58,619 bases of DNA, from positions 1 to 58,619 of the forward strand of contig NZ_BPEW01000028.1 of NCBI RefSeq assembly GCF_019654975.1, in the 5' to 3' direction. This document shows, in pieces, positions 9,020-18,009 of this stretch. Every line of letters starts with the position of its first letter. Position 1 is the stretch's first letter. The position numbers were made by a program, and so were the translations under genes. The notes beneath the pieces were generated by a model that had not been told where the DNA came from, searched no databases, and was given only the letters and a program-made list of their open reading frames with translations. The stretch comes from Shewanella sp. c952 (GTDB lineage Bacteria > Pseudomonadota > Gammaproteobacteria > Enterobacterales > Shewanellaceae).

Positions 9020-9940
9020 TCACAATACTGTAGCCGTTAGTACATCGCTAACAGGCTGAATATAATGCTTATATTTAAAATAATTCGTTGTATTTAGCGC
9101 CAGTTCACAACCCGCCACCTCAACGTGTAAAGGGTAACTATCGGTTAATAGTTGTTGATTGACGCTAATGACGTCCCAACTGTTGGGGTTTAACATATTT
9201 AACATACTGGCGAATATATTGAACGGGTATTGTTCAAAATTCAAGTTTGTTTCAATGCTGACATACGCACTATGCTCTTGAGGGGTTATATGCATCGTCA
9301 AAAATTGCTCACCCAGTAAACCGTTTATGGAGTAGCCACACGGGTCAAATAGATGATCATCAAACACAAAGTCTGGCAGTAATTGCTGTAATTGCAGCAG
9401 TGCTAAAATCTTAGACTTAGTTTGAATCGGTTGTCGTAAGTAATCTGCAACATCACCTTTAATATGGTACATCAGCAAGCTCGTGCTACGACTTAATGTA
9501 TCTGTGGCATCACTGCAAAAAAGGTAGTGATGATGCCCGTCTAAATGACCAACACGATACGCTGTGCCACTCAATCTCGTTCTTAACTGCTGACAATCAT
9601 CTTCAAATCGGGTTGTCTGCAGGTGAGACAGAAATTCACTTTTTCGTTGGTAAGTAAAAGAAGCGATGCTGTCGACGTTAACCTCGTCAATCAAGAACAC
9701 TGCCGCCTCGACGAGGTTAGTATTGCCACAGGTAATTAGCAGTATTTTGTTATCCCAAACGAAAAGGCTAGACTCACTCAGCACATAAGCGTCACAGTCG
9801 TTATTCGATAAGACCGACAGAATGTCTGCGCCCGCAAGTGCCAAGCCTTGCTCCCAAAAGTCACGACTAAAACGGCGAAGCGAAGCGTTGCCTTGCTTGA
9901 CTCGAAGTTCTATTTTCTTTTCTGAACCTTCAAAAAACAT
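9020..9940 (-). CDS. S-adenosylmethionine decarboxylase, eukaryotic-type
   Basis: Pyruvoyl enzyme that would supply aminopropyl groups for spermidine. It resembles the human/plant family (PF01536), not bacterial SpeD: it opens MFFEGSEKKIEL (human FFEGTEKLLEV), has the self-cleavage site YVLSESSLFV (E56/S57; human E67/S68), the catalytic ITCG with C71 (human C82), PCGYSINGL with S204 (human S229) and MHITP with H217 (human H243), then YVSIETNLN. All residues known to matter for processing and catalysis are therefore present. Length is 306 against 334 in human. It sits between speA and speB; no spermidine or carboxyspermidine synthase gene is visible. The ribosome site is weak (GAGTGG). Substrate specificity should be treated as inferred, since pyruvoyl decarboxylases can change substrate. 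Confidence 0.85.
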   Translation of the reverse strand: MFFEGSEKKIELRVKQGNASLRRFSRDFWEQGLALAGADILSVLSNNDCDAYVLSESSLFVWDNKILLITCGNTNLVEAAVFLIDEVNVDSIASFTYQRKSEFLSHLQTTRFEDDCQQLRTRLSGTAYRVGHLDGHHHYLFCSDATDTLSRSTSLLMYHIKGDVADYLRQPIQTKSKILALLQLQQLLPDFVFDDHLFDPCGYSINGLLGEQFLTMHITPQEHSAYVSIETNLNFEQYPFNIFASMLNMLNPNSWDVISVNQQLLTDSYPLHVEVAGCELALNTTNYFKYKHYIQPVSDVLTATVL

Positions 9941-9960
9941 CTAACCACTCTGCTCAGGAT

Positions 9961-9999
9961 AAAAAACAAGACCAGCGCTGAGTATGCTCAACACTGGTC
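9961..9999 (-). terminator. Terminator/attenuator between speA and the AdoMet decarboxylase gene
   Basis: On the minus strand a 13-position stem (11 paired) with a 4-base loop, GACCAGTGTTGAG / CTCAGCGCTGGTC, is followed by TTGTTTTTT. It lies 25 bases after the speA stop and only 20 bases before the next ATG, leaving no room for a separate promoter downstream of it. Confidence 0.8.
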
Positions 10000-10024
10000 T
10001 AGCAACACTCAATAATATTGTATG

Positions 10025-11938
10025 TTAGGAGAAATCTTCTAGATAGGTATAGCCTTTTAGGCCTAGCTGAAGCTCTTCAAGTATATTACTGCGTTCATCT
10101 TCAACGATATGCTTATTAACTAGCTCTTCATAGGTTCGCATAAAAGAAACCGCTTCTAAGTTCACATACCTGAGAACATCAGCAACAGTGTCACCTTCCA
10201 GTACCGAATCAATGTTTCGCCTGCCATTCTCGTCAACTCGAACCACTGCAGAGTTAGTATCACCAAATAGATTATGCATATCGCCCAAAATCTCTTGATA
10301 TGCCCCCACGAGGAAAAATCCAATAAGATAAGGACTTTCTTGGGTCCACGCTGGAACAGGTAGAGTAGTTTCAATGCCTTGTCCATCAACATATTGATCA
10401 ACAATACCGTCTGAATCACAAGTAATATCAAGCATCACCGCGCGGCGTTCAGGTGCTTTGTCTAACCCAGATAAAGGCATTACAGGGAATACCTGGTCAA
10501 TACCCCAAGCATCGGGTAGCGATTGAAACAGCGAAAAGTTAACAAAGAACTTGTCGGCTAACTTTTCATTAAGTTCATCGATAATGGGTCTGTGGTAACG
10601 ATACTTTGAGCTCATGCTACCTTGCAGCTCATGACATACTCGTAAATTAATCTGTTCTGCCCACGCTCTATCAGCCAAGCTTAATTGCCCAAGAGCGAAA
10701 AGAGAGTGCGCCTCAGTTAAGTCACTTTGACAGTCATGAAATATTTCAATCAGCGCCCTTTGGTCAGCCTTTCCACTCACTTCAGTCCAAGATTGCCACA
10801 TATTCTGCAGTAATAGTGGCGCATCTTCGCTTGGCGGTAAAATGGTTTCGGGCTTATATGACTCGGTGCCAATAACATCGGTAAGTAACACGGCATGATG
10901 CGCTGTTAAATAGCGGCCCGATTCTGAAATAATTCTCGGCATCGGCTGTTCATACTCTTTGCACATATCAGTAAGCACGCTAACGATGTTATTCGCATAT
11001 TCAGTTAGGCCATAGTTCATTGAGTTATTACTTTGGCTACGTGTACCATCGTAATCAACCGCCAGTCCCCCACCCACATCGAAACATTTGACTTGTGCGC
11101 CAAGCTTCATCAGTTCACAGTAAAAACGTCCAGCTTCACTCACGCCTTGACGAATATCTCGGATGTTGGCAATTTGAGAGCCTAAATGAAAATGCAGTAA
11201 TTCTAACGAGTCCAACATTTCTTCATGCTGTAACTGCTCGATAACTTTGAGCACCTGCGCAGCAGAGAGTCCAAACTTGGACTTTTCACCGCCACTTGCT
11301 TGCCATTTTCCTTTACCTTGAAATGCCAGCCGAACGCGTAAGCCAAGCCTTGGTGTTACGCCAAGCTCTTTAGCTTGTTCCAATACCACTTTAAGCTCTG
11401 ACATTTTCTCAAGTACGATATAGACCTTGTGCCCAAGCTTCTCACCAATCAATGCTAAGCGAATGTACTCTTTATCTTTGTAGCCATTACAAATAATGAC
11501 CGAACTGGCTTTTTGTGCCATAGCAAGCACTGCCAGTAATTCAGGTTTACTGCCCGCTTCTAATCCTAATTGCGGCACCTCTTTTTCGACCTGGCTGGCT
11601 AATATCTCTTCGACCACGGTTTGCTGTTGATTCACTTTGATTGGATAAACCAACAGGTAATCAGCTTCATATTGATACTTCTGAATCGCCTGATTAAATG
11701 CCTGACACAGGCTATTGACTCTGTGATGCAGTATTTGCGGGAATCGCACTAAAACAGGCAGAGCAACGCCGGCTTTAACCATATCTTTAGCAAGTTCATT
11801 GAGACCGATCTTGCAGTCAGGACGGTTAGGATCTGGCGAGACGGTAACTTCACCCTCATCGCTTATCCCATAAAGTCCCTGACTCCAGTAGTTTACGTTG
11901 TAACTTGCTCGTGCATCATCAATAGACCAATTGCTCAT
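10025..11938 (-). CDS. speA: Biosynthetic arginine decarboxylase
   Basis: PLP-dependent fold-III decarboxylase that converts arginine to agmatine. At 637 residues it has the usual length. Seen in the sequence: the PLP lysine in LLVYPIKVNQQQ (K101), the GLGLEAGSKPEL-like region, HFHLGSQI, CFDVGGGLAVDYDGT, the SESGRY motif, and at the C-terminus the catalytic-Cys-containing DITCDSDG. The frame is open to 12034, but the ATG at 11938 has an AGGA site six bases upstream and gives the family's normal N-terminus (MSNWSIDDARASYNVNYWSQ). It is the first gene of the polyamine block; the product feeds SpeB at 8067-8996. Confidence 0.97.
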   Translation of the reverse strand: MSNWSIDDARASYNVNYWSQGLYGISDEGEVTVSPDPNRPDCKIGLNELAKDMVKAGVALPVLVRFPQILHHRVNSLCQAFNQAIQKYQYEADYLLVYPIKVNQQQTVVEEILASQVEKEVPQLGLEAGSKPELLAVLAMAQKASSVIICNGYKDKEYIRLALIGEKLGHKVYIVLEKMSELKVVLEQAKELGVTPRLGLRVRLAFQGKGKWQASGGEKSKFGLSAAQVLKVIEQLQHEEMLDSLELLHFHLGSQIANIRDIRQGVSEAGRFYCELMKLGAQVKCFDVGGGLAVDYDGTRSQSNNSMNYGLTEYANNIVSVLTDMCKEYEQPMPRIISESGRYLTAHHAVLLTDVIGTESYKPETILPPSEDAPLLLQNMWQSWTEVSGKADQRALIEIFHDCQSDLTEAHSLFALGQLSLADRAWAEQINLRVCHELQGSMSSKYRYHRPIIDELNEKLADKFFVNFSLFQSLPDAWGIDQVFPVMPLSGLDKAPERRAVMLDITCDSDGIVDQYVDGQGIETTLPVPAWTQESPYLIGFFLVGAYQEILGDMHNLFGDTNSAVVRVDENGRRNIDSVLEGDTVADVLRYVNLEAVSFMRTYEELVNKHIVEDERSNILEELQLGLKGYTYLEDFS

Positions 11939-12465
11939 ATTTTTCCTAACCTGCCTATCTAACCTATGAAATTCTAAACAGAGCTTACAGCTCCATTTAA
12001 CCATCTTCCGATCCAGTGTCATTCGATTAAACAAATGACCCTCTTATATTAGCCGACCACTGTGCGATCTCTAGCTATACACATCTTGGCTTCGCTTGTT
12101 AACAAATAAACATAGCATGTATCAGCTAATGATTAAAATTCACCCTAGCTTTTGATCTATAGTTTGTGCTTACAAACACCCTACAAACCTTACTGAATAT
12201 CAGTCTATTAGCATCATGTTTTAGGGCGCGCAATTAAACCTTGAGATGCACAATAAATCAAGCTTAACATTGAGAATATTAGCGATGTAATTGCTATCGC
12301 ATCAAACTATCGCCAATACTTCAAAACACCACCTTTAAGTGTCACTTTCATTTAACCAAATTCAAATCTTCTCTTTATTATCGCAATGTGGCTAAAGCAT
12401 ATTTAAGTTAATTCCACTATAATCGCTGCAGAAGTTAGTCGTCCCAGTAAAAAGTAGAGATAAAC
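11939..12465. other. Non-coding gap between divergent speA and cvfB-like gene
   Basis: About 527 bases without a supportable gene. It must hold the two divergent promoters. I see no clear operator, RNA gene or terminator, only AT-rich sequence with a GGGCGCGC patch near 12223. Confidence 0.5.
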
Positions 12466-13299
12466 ATGATTGAGATAGGAAAAAGCTGCAGGCTTGAAGT
12501 CGTCAAACAAGTAGAATTTGGCGTTTATTTAGATGCACAAGAATTAGGCCAAGTATTGCTACCGAGCAAAGTCGTGCCAAAAGAGTGTCATGTAGGTGAC
12601 ATGGTCAGTGTATTTCTCTATCTAGATTCACAAGACATGATTATTGCCACTACTCGCCGACCTCTTGGCCAAGTTGGCCAATTTGCCTTTTTAGAAGCTA
12701 AAGTTAATGGACCCTACGGTGCATTTTTAGATTGGGGATTAGACAAAGATCTGCTCCTTCCATTCGGAGAGCAGCATAGAGAGATTGAGGAAGGAAAGTC
12801 TTACTTAGTTCATATCTATACCAGTCACGTCGATGACCGCATAGTAGCCTCTTCTAAGATAGATAGATTTTTAGATTTAGAAGAACCTAAATACACCGAG
12901 GGCGAAGAAGTCAGCCTTATTATTGGTGGTACGACCGACCTGGGCTACAAAGCAATTGTTAACAATAGTCATTGGGGCGTACTGTACAAGAATGAAGTGT
13001 TTACTCGCTTGAGCTTTGGGCAAAAGATTAAAGGCTTTATCAAACGAGTAAGAAGCGATGGGAAAATTGACCTTTCGCTACAAAAAGGGGTTAAAGAAGA
13101 GTTAGATAAACACTCTATGACCATCATGTTTAAACTAAAACAAGCTGGCGGATTTTTACCTCTCAACGATAAAACCGATGCTGAAGTTATCTACGCAAAA
13201 CTTTCAATGAGTAAAAAAGCATTTAAAAAGAGTATTGGCGGTTTATATAAGAAAGAGCAGATCACTATCGCTCCAGATGGGATCCGCCTTGTCGAATAA
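12466..13299 (+). CDS. CvfB-family S1 RNA-binding protein
   Basis: Cytosolic protein of 277 residues with tandem S1-like OB domains and a C-terminal winged-helix domain, as in CvfB/YitL. S1-type signatures: the FGVYLDAQELGQVLLPSK opening, GPYGAFLDWGLDKDLLLPFGEQ in the second repeat, GYKAIVNNSHWGVLYKNEVF in the third, then KIDLSLQKG. The C-terminal LSMSKKAFKKSIGGLYK helix pair matches the family ending. Family members bind RNA and affect regulation in Firmicutes; the role in gammaproteobacteria is not established. It stands alone, on the plus strand. Confidence 0.88.
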   Translation: MIEIGKSCRLEVVKQVEFGVYLDAQELGQVLLPSKVVPKECHVGDMVSVFLYLDSQDMIIATTRRPLGQVGQFAFLEAKVNGPYGAFLDWGLDKDLLLPFGEQHREIEEGKSYLVHIYTSHVDDRIVASSKIDRFLDLEEPKYTEGEEVSLIIGGTTDLGYKAIVNNSHWGVLYKNEVFTRLSFGQKIKGFIKRVRSDGKIDLSLQKGVKEELDKHSMTIMFKLKQAGGFLPLNDKTDAEVIYAKLSMSKKAFKKSIGGLYKKEQITIAPDGIRLVE

Positions 13300-13420
13300 C
13301 GTATTGCATGCATAAGCGGCGATAAATACGGCAGTTAAAGCCCGCTGAAAGCTAAACGCTCTTTGCATTAAAGCATGGCTCTGTTATAACAAAGTCATGC
13401 TTTTTTATTAAGGGATCAAT

Positions 13421-14068
13421 ATGGAACTCACACAACATGAAGCACGTATTATTGGTGTTTTGTTGGAAAAAGAACTCACTACCCCCGAACAATACCCTTT
13501 ATCTCTCAATAGTCTAACCTCTGGCTGCAACCAAAAATCCAGCAGAGACCCGGTGCTCAGTTTAAGCGAATCGGATGTACAAAATACTCTAGATAGTCTT
13601 GCCAAAAAACGTCTCATTTCAGAACAATCTGGTTTTGGTAGCCGAGTCGTTAAATATAAACACCGTTTCTGTAATACTGAATTTAGCGACCTGCAACTAA
13701 ATCCAGCCCAACTTGCCATCATTTGCCTACTGTTATTACGCGGTCCACAAACACCAGGCGAACTAAGAACGCGCAGTAATCGACTGCATGAGTTTAACGA
13801 TGTCAGTGAAGTTGAGCATGCACTTGTTGAACTGGCCCGCAGGGACTCTCCTCTCGTCGCACTTTTAGCAAAAGAACCCGGTAAGCGAGAAGCACGTTAC
13901 TGTCAATTATTCACAACCGAAGAGTTAGAGCGCAACGCTAATCCAATACTGCACAAGGATGCAGCGCCGCAGACTACTTCTCGAACAGAACTCGAAGATA
14001 GGGTGTCTAAGCTCGAAGTTGAAGTCGGTGAACTAAAGGCTCTCATTCAACAGCTTCTTAATAAATAG
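13421..14068 (+). CDS. YceH-family (DUF480) protein
   Basis: Cytosolic protein of 215 residues made of two winged-helix repeats. Family signatures: EARIIGVLLEKELTTPEQYPLSLN, GCNQKSSRDPV, the LLLRGPQTPGELRTRS segment and the EPGKREARY(CQL) motif. A C-terminal leucine-rich coiled coil follows (DRVSKLEVEVGELKALIQQL). The start has an AAGGGA site six bases upstream. The function is unknown in all organisms I know of. Confidence 0.93.
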   Translation: MELTQHEARIIGVLLEKELTTPEQYPLSLNSLTSGCNQKSSRDPVLSLSESDVQNTLDSLAKKRLISEQSGFGSRVVKYKHRFCNTEFSDLQLNPAQLAIICLLLLRGPQTPGELRTRSNRLHEFNDVSEVEHALVELARRDSPLVALLAKEPGKREARYCQLFTTEELERNANPILHKDAAPQTTSRTELEDRVSKLEVEVGELKALIQQLLNK

Positions 14069-14181
14069 CCAATAAAAATCTTAATAATATTTAATCCATC
14101 AGCACTAACTAATGGTTAACGCCCGCCCATTGAGGTGTTAACCTGTTAGCCATTGTAAAATCCATTGATTAAGGGATTAGT

Positions 14182-15015
14182 TTGGAAAATAGTAAGCAAA
14201 GTAGTAGTTTGCGAAATATGCTGTTACTCGCCCAGTTCGAAGTAAAAAAAATGCTTTTCAACCCTCGAGGGATAATCGCACTCGTCGCCTTCTCCCTAGT
14301 ATGGTTACTTATACTACTATATCCGATCCGCGGAGCCTCTGAGTTTCTAATCAGCCCTGACTACAAGGCCCTGATAGAAGGTTTATTTGGACCAGAGGTT
14401 GTCAGTGAATTATTTAAGTGGTCAGTAGCTGAACTCGCCATCTACTGGATTGCTGCGCTTTACCTATTTCCGTTATTCAGTATCTTTATTGCCGCAGATC
14501 AATTTTCATCAGATAAAGCGCGTGGAACCTTTCGCTTTCTAACCCTAAGGGCAAGTAGAGAGAGTATTTTCTTCGGCCGTTTCATCGGTCATATGACCAT
14601 CCAAACCATTTTAGTATCCCTAACTGTCTTAGCCACAATTGTGCTAGCAGTTAGTCGAGAGGGGACTCTGTTAATGCCAGCTATCGGCAGTGGTGCTTTG
14701 GTTATAGTGAACCTAGTCATTGTGCTACTGCCTTATACAGCGTTAATGGCAATACTATCGCTCTATGCCAACTCTGCAAGACAAGCAACCATCTATGCCA
14801 TTCTCATCTGGGCGGCGATGTCGATAACTATCGCAATAATTAACAATTACCTACCCATTATTAGTGAACTGAAATGGATCTTACCTGGTTCACAAATTTC
14901 ACTGATGATTAATACCCAAGGCTTAGGTAGCTTTGCTTATGCGCCAGTCGCCTTATTACAAACATTAGTGCTTCTGTTACTTGGACGTATGTATATTAAA
15001 CGGAGCGCGATATGA
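14182..15015 (+). CDS. ABC-2-type transporter permease
   Basis: Membrane subunit of 277 residues with six hydrophobic segments (about 27-47, 92-112, 133-155, 165-190, 197-220 and 252-272). The general pattern, with a large first loop and a conserved middle FIAADQFSSDKARGTFRFL stretch, resembles NosY/ABC-2 permeases. It starts with TTG behind an AAGGGATTAG ribosome site; no ATG fits better. It overlaps the ATP-binding subunit gene by four bases (ATGA), so the two are translationally coupled and form one exporter. The substrate is unknown. Confidence 0.87.
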   Translation: MENSKQSSSLRNMLLLAQFEVKKMLFNPRGIIALVAFSLVWLLILLYPIRGASEFLISPDYKALIEGLFGPEVVSELFKWSVAELAIYWIAALYLFPLFSIFIAADQFSSDKARGTFRFLTLRASRESIFFGRFIGHMTIQTILVSLTVLATIVLAVSREGTLLMPAIGSGALVIVNLVIVLLPYTALMAILSLYANSARQATIYAILIWAAMSITIAIINNYLPIISELKWILPGSQISLMINTQGLGSFAYAPVALLQTLVLLLLGRMYIKRSAI

Positions 15016-15911
15016 GACTCATTGAATGTAAAGGTTTATCTAAATCTTACGGCAGTAAGCAAGCACTAAAGCAAGTAGATTTATCCTTAGATGCAGGCGC
15101 CCCCATTGCTTTAGTTGGGCCTAACGGTGCCGGTAAGACAACGCTGTTTAGCTTATTGTGCGGTTATATTGCACCTACTACAGGAGAAGTGAGCTTACTT
15201 GGGCATAAGCCTGGTGACGCCGCCCTCCTTGGTCGTGTGGCTTCGTTACCTCAAGATGCCACGCTAGACCCTAACTTTGATATTCTCACTCAGCTGGTAT
15301 TATTTGGCACATTACAGGGATTTTCCAAGAAAGAGGCTAAATCAGAAGCACTACGGGTTTTATCATTAGTGGATTTAACGGACAGTGCATCCCAAAAACC
15401 AAAGTCGCTAAGCCATGGCATGGCAAAGCGCGTCGCTATCGCTCAATCACTTATCGGTTCACCAGAGATAGTATTGCTCGACGAACCGACTGCGGGGCTG
15501 GACCCTGCAAATGCGAAAAAAATCCGCGAATTAGTCAGAGAGCTTTCAGACAAAACGACGTTCATCATCAGTTCTCATAACTTAGATGAGCTTGAAAAGC
15601 TTTGTGGTCAGGTGCTTTATTTAGAACTCGGCCAACTGACACAATCTGTATCCATGGATGACAGCCTACAAAGCCAATACCTAACGTTAACGATGCAGCA
15701 GTGCGATTCCGAAAAATTACTTGATGCGGTTATGGGTCTTGCTGATATAAGCTCAATAGATAAAAAGCAGCACAACGAATTTTTAATCAAGCACAATAGT
15801 GAAGAAGATTATGCTATAGAAAGTGCATTATTTGACTTGTTCAAACAAAATAGCTGGCAATACAAAGCCATACTTAAAGGTCGTACTTTAGAAGATAAGC
15901 TATTTTCTTAA
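15012..15911 (+). CDS. ABC transporter ATP-binding protein
   Basis: Cytosolic ATPase of 299 residues, partner of the upstream permease. Walker A GPNGAGKTTL (about residues 36-45), Q-loop LPQDA, ABC signature in LSHGMAKRVAIAQ (S-H-G-M instead of the usual S-G-G-Q), Walker B IVLLDEPTAGLDP and the H-loop SSH. A C-terminal domain of about 90 residues follows. The non-canonical signature also occurs in NosF-like and other ABC-2 exporters. No adjacent gene reveals the cargo. Confidence 0.92.
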   Translation: MRLIECKGLSKSYGSKQALKQVDLSLDAGAPIALVGPNGAGKTTLFSLLCGYIAPTTGEVSLLGHKPGDAALLGRVASLPQDATLDPNFDILTQLVLFGTLQGFSKKEAKSEALRVLSLVDLTDSASQKPKSLSHGMAKRVAIAQSLIGSPEIVLLDEPTAGLDPANAKKIRELVRELSDKTTFIISSHNLDELEKLCGQVLYLELGQLTQSVSMDDSLQSQYLTLTMQQCDSEKLLDAVMGLADISSIDKKQHNEFLIKHNSEEDYAIESALFDLFKQNSWQYKAILKGRTLEDKLFS

Positions 15912-16096
15912 ATTGGCACTATTACATCACTGGCTCTTTGAGCTAGTGATGTATTCTCCCCGGGTAATCCTCTTGCTTTAATCCATTTGAAGCCCCTGCA
16001 AAACGCTGTTCAATCTAGTGCAGTCAAATAGACCCTTAACGCCTATTTCACTTAGCGCAGCACGGTAATCATCTAGCCACTCCAAGTAGTTCGACT

Positions 16097-16440
16097 TCTT
16101 ATATTGATTGGTATTACATCCTCATAGAGGCTGCGATGATGTTTATCGCGGTGTAAGAATACCAATCAATATAAAGCTTTTATCGCTCAGCAAGAGGTTA
16201 GCAGTTCAGCGGTAAACCAACTGATTTAAGATCATAGTTATTCTATGTTCAAGCCGGTTAACGCTGGTTAACGCTGCATCAAGGTCGCTAAAACTCACCG
16301 GTAAGGAGTGATTTGGCTTCTTACTTGGGCGTTGTATGCATTCATAAGGGAGCAGCCATTATGTCAATCACTCGCCTTGAACGAGTTAGCCAAAAAACAC
16401 TCTGAGTAGATCAAGTTCTTATGCTGATTGGTATAAGTGG
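16097..16440. repeat. MITE-like dispersed repeat region in a long non-coding gap
   Basis: The gap from 15912 to 16622 has no supportable gene. Within it a perfect 17-base inverted repeat (TTATATTGATTGGTATT at 16099-16115, its complement at 16158-16174) flanks a 42-base spacer. A third related copy (TTATGCTGATTGGTAT) lies at 16419-16434 in the direct orientation of the first. A direct repeat GGTTAACGCT occurs near 16257-16275. The arrangement looks like a degraded non-autonomous element. The remaining gap (16441-16610) shows only a short broken frame. Confidence 0.6.
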
Positions 16441-16609
16441 TGTTTTAACAGCTATGTAGCCCTATTGGCTAAAGGTGTTATAAGCCCTGCAAGGAAGAAA
16501 CTGAAACTAGGACGAATAAAGAGGTTAGAAACGACTGTGGAAGAGCATTAGCAGAGGTTGTTAAATAAACCGCGTAGAGCAAACTTGAAGAGTTACAAAC
16601 TATAAAAAA

Positions 16610-16648
16610 GACACAAAGAAAAAAGAGCCGTAGTAAACTACGGCTCTT
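16610..16648 (-). terminator. Terminator of the cold-shock gene
   Basis: Perfect 11-bp stem AAGAGCCGTAG / CTACGGCTCTT with a TAAA loop; on the minus strand it is followed by TTTTTTCTTTG. Confidence 0.92.
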
Positions 16649-16692
16649 CGAAATCTTTTTGCGATTAGCTAGATGCTAATCAAGCTGGTAAC

Positions 16693-16899
16693 TTAAACTA
16701 CAGTTACGTTCTCAGCTTGTGGGCCTTTTTGACCTTGAGTAACAGTAAACTGAACTTTTTGACCTTCGTCAAGAGTTTTGAAACCGTCAGAGTTGATAGC
16801 GCGGAAGTGTACGAATACATCTGGGCCAGACTCTTGCTCGATAAATCCGAAACCTTTATCAGAGTTGAACCACTTAACAACGCCAGTAACTTGAGACAT
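16693..16899 (-). CDS. CspA-family cold-shock protein
   Basis: Single-stranded nucleic-acid chaperone of 68 residues with one OB-fold. RNP1 (KGFGFI) and RNP2 (DVFVHF) are intact; the opening MSQVTGVVKWFNSDKGFGF is typical. Ribosome site AGGA nine bases upstream. An AT-rich untranslated stretch precedes it, as usual for cold-shock transcripts whose leaders respond to temperature. It has its own strong terminator. Confidence 0.95.
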   Translation of the reverse strand: MSQVTGVVKWFNSDKGFGFIEQESGPDVFVHFRAINSDGFKTLDEGQKVQFTVTQGQKGPQAENVTVV

Positions 16900-17202
16900 A
16901 ATATTGAATCCTGTAAATATAAATTAAAGCCTTAACGGCGGTAAAGCTGGAAAATGCCGGTTTACTTAATGTTAACAGGACGAACATTGTCGTATTGAAC
17001 ACATAAAAATAAGCCCTAACCTTCAAGCTGCAAACACTATAAACCATTCTCAGGAGATGTCAACACACATTCTAGACATTATTTTTAGTATTTTTGCTTA
17101 TATATCTGTCGGTTGTAGATTTAGTGATAAAATAATTTATACAACCCAAATAAACCGACTTAACAAAGGCTTTAAAAACCATCACATGCATGACCACTTC
17201 GG
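16900..17202 (-). promoter_or_regulatory. Probable leader/promoter region of the cold-shock gene
   Basis: About 300 bases without a gene between the csp start and the end of rlmA. It is AT-rich, as csp 5' leaders are, and ends in ATTTTTAGTATTTTTGC-type runs. I cannot place the transcription start or a defined cold box. Confidence 0.4.
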
Positions 17203-18009
17203 CTATTTCGCCCTAAAGACCTCTATTTTGAAATCGAGTTCACACTCAAAGCCAGTCGTCGATAACGTTAGTTTTTGTTCATCGGTTAGCTTCCAGTTAT
17301 AGGGTGTCATCTGCAAAAAATGGCGAATATCATTTTCGTCTGACAAATGTAGTGTACTTTCCAGTCGCTTTTGGTCAATGAGCTCAAAGCCTTCAATACT
17401 GGAAGCGTCTTGCGTATGTTCTTTTGGTGTTTCATAAATCAGCTCTTTTAAAGCGAAATGGTGTCTTGGGCCTGCACACACGGTAATGAGTATTCCACCA
17501 GGCTTTATCACTCGCTTCAGCTCAGTCTCTAACGACGGCGCGTAGATCCTTAACATAAAGTCGAAGCTATCATCAGCGTACGGCATATCAAAAGAACTCG
17601 CGACACTGAACGCAATATCAGGATAGCGTTTTGCAGCATATTTAAGTGCAGACTTACTAATGTCTAACCCAAACAAAGAAAAATCATCACCCAACTCTTT
17701 TGCTAAACGACTTGAGTAATAGCCCTCTCCACATCCAATATCGAGTCCATACAGTGCTTCTTTTAGATAGGTTTTAGCCAGTTGATTAACATTGTCACTA
17801 AGCGCCTGATAGTAACCTTTATTGAGAAACTCTCTTCGAGCGAACATCATCTCTTTATTATCACCAGGATCGTTGGATTTTTTCTTCTGCACTGGCAATA
17901 AGTTTACATAACCCTCTTTTGCTCTATCGAATCGATGATTCGATGCACAAAACCACGTTTTGTCTTGTAGTGTTAATGCTTGTTCACATATAGGGCAACG
18001 GTAAATCAT
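17203..18009 (-). CDS. rlmA: 23S rRNA (guanine-N1)-methyltransferase RlmA
   Basis: SAM-dependent enzyme that methylates G745 (G748 in relatives) of 23S rRNA. N-terminal zinc finger with C5-x2-C8 and C21-x3-H25 (YRCPICEQAL, FCASNHRFD), then the characteristic AKEGYVNLLP. Next is the ARREFLNKGYYQALSD linker and a Rossmann methyltransferase domain with motif I GLDIGCGEGYYS and FGLDISKSALKYAAKRYP. Length 268 is normal. It overlaps the upstream gene by ATGA, indicating coupling. Confidence 0.95.
   Translation of the reverse strand: MIYRCPICEQALTLQDKTWFCASNHRFDRAKEGYVNLLPVQKKKSNDPGDNKEMMFARREFLNKGYYQALSDNVNQLAKTYLKEALYGLDIGCGEGYYSSRLAKELGDDFSLFGLDISKSALKYAAKRYPDIAFSVASSFDMPYADDSFDFMLRIYAPSLETELKRVIKPGGILITVCAGPRHHFALKELIYETPKEHTQDASSIEGFELIDQKRLESTLHLSDENDIRHFLQMTPYNWKLTDEQKLTLSTTGFECELDFKIEVFRAK

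Noticed and set aside
16441..16610. Lys/Arg-rich broken frame (ARKKLKLGRIKRLETTVEEH) after the repeats
   Set aside because: Short, without start signal or recognisable family; may be a gene remnant but cannot be supported.
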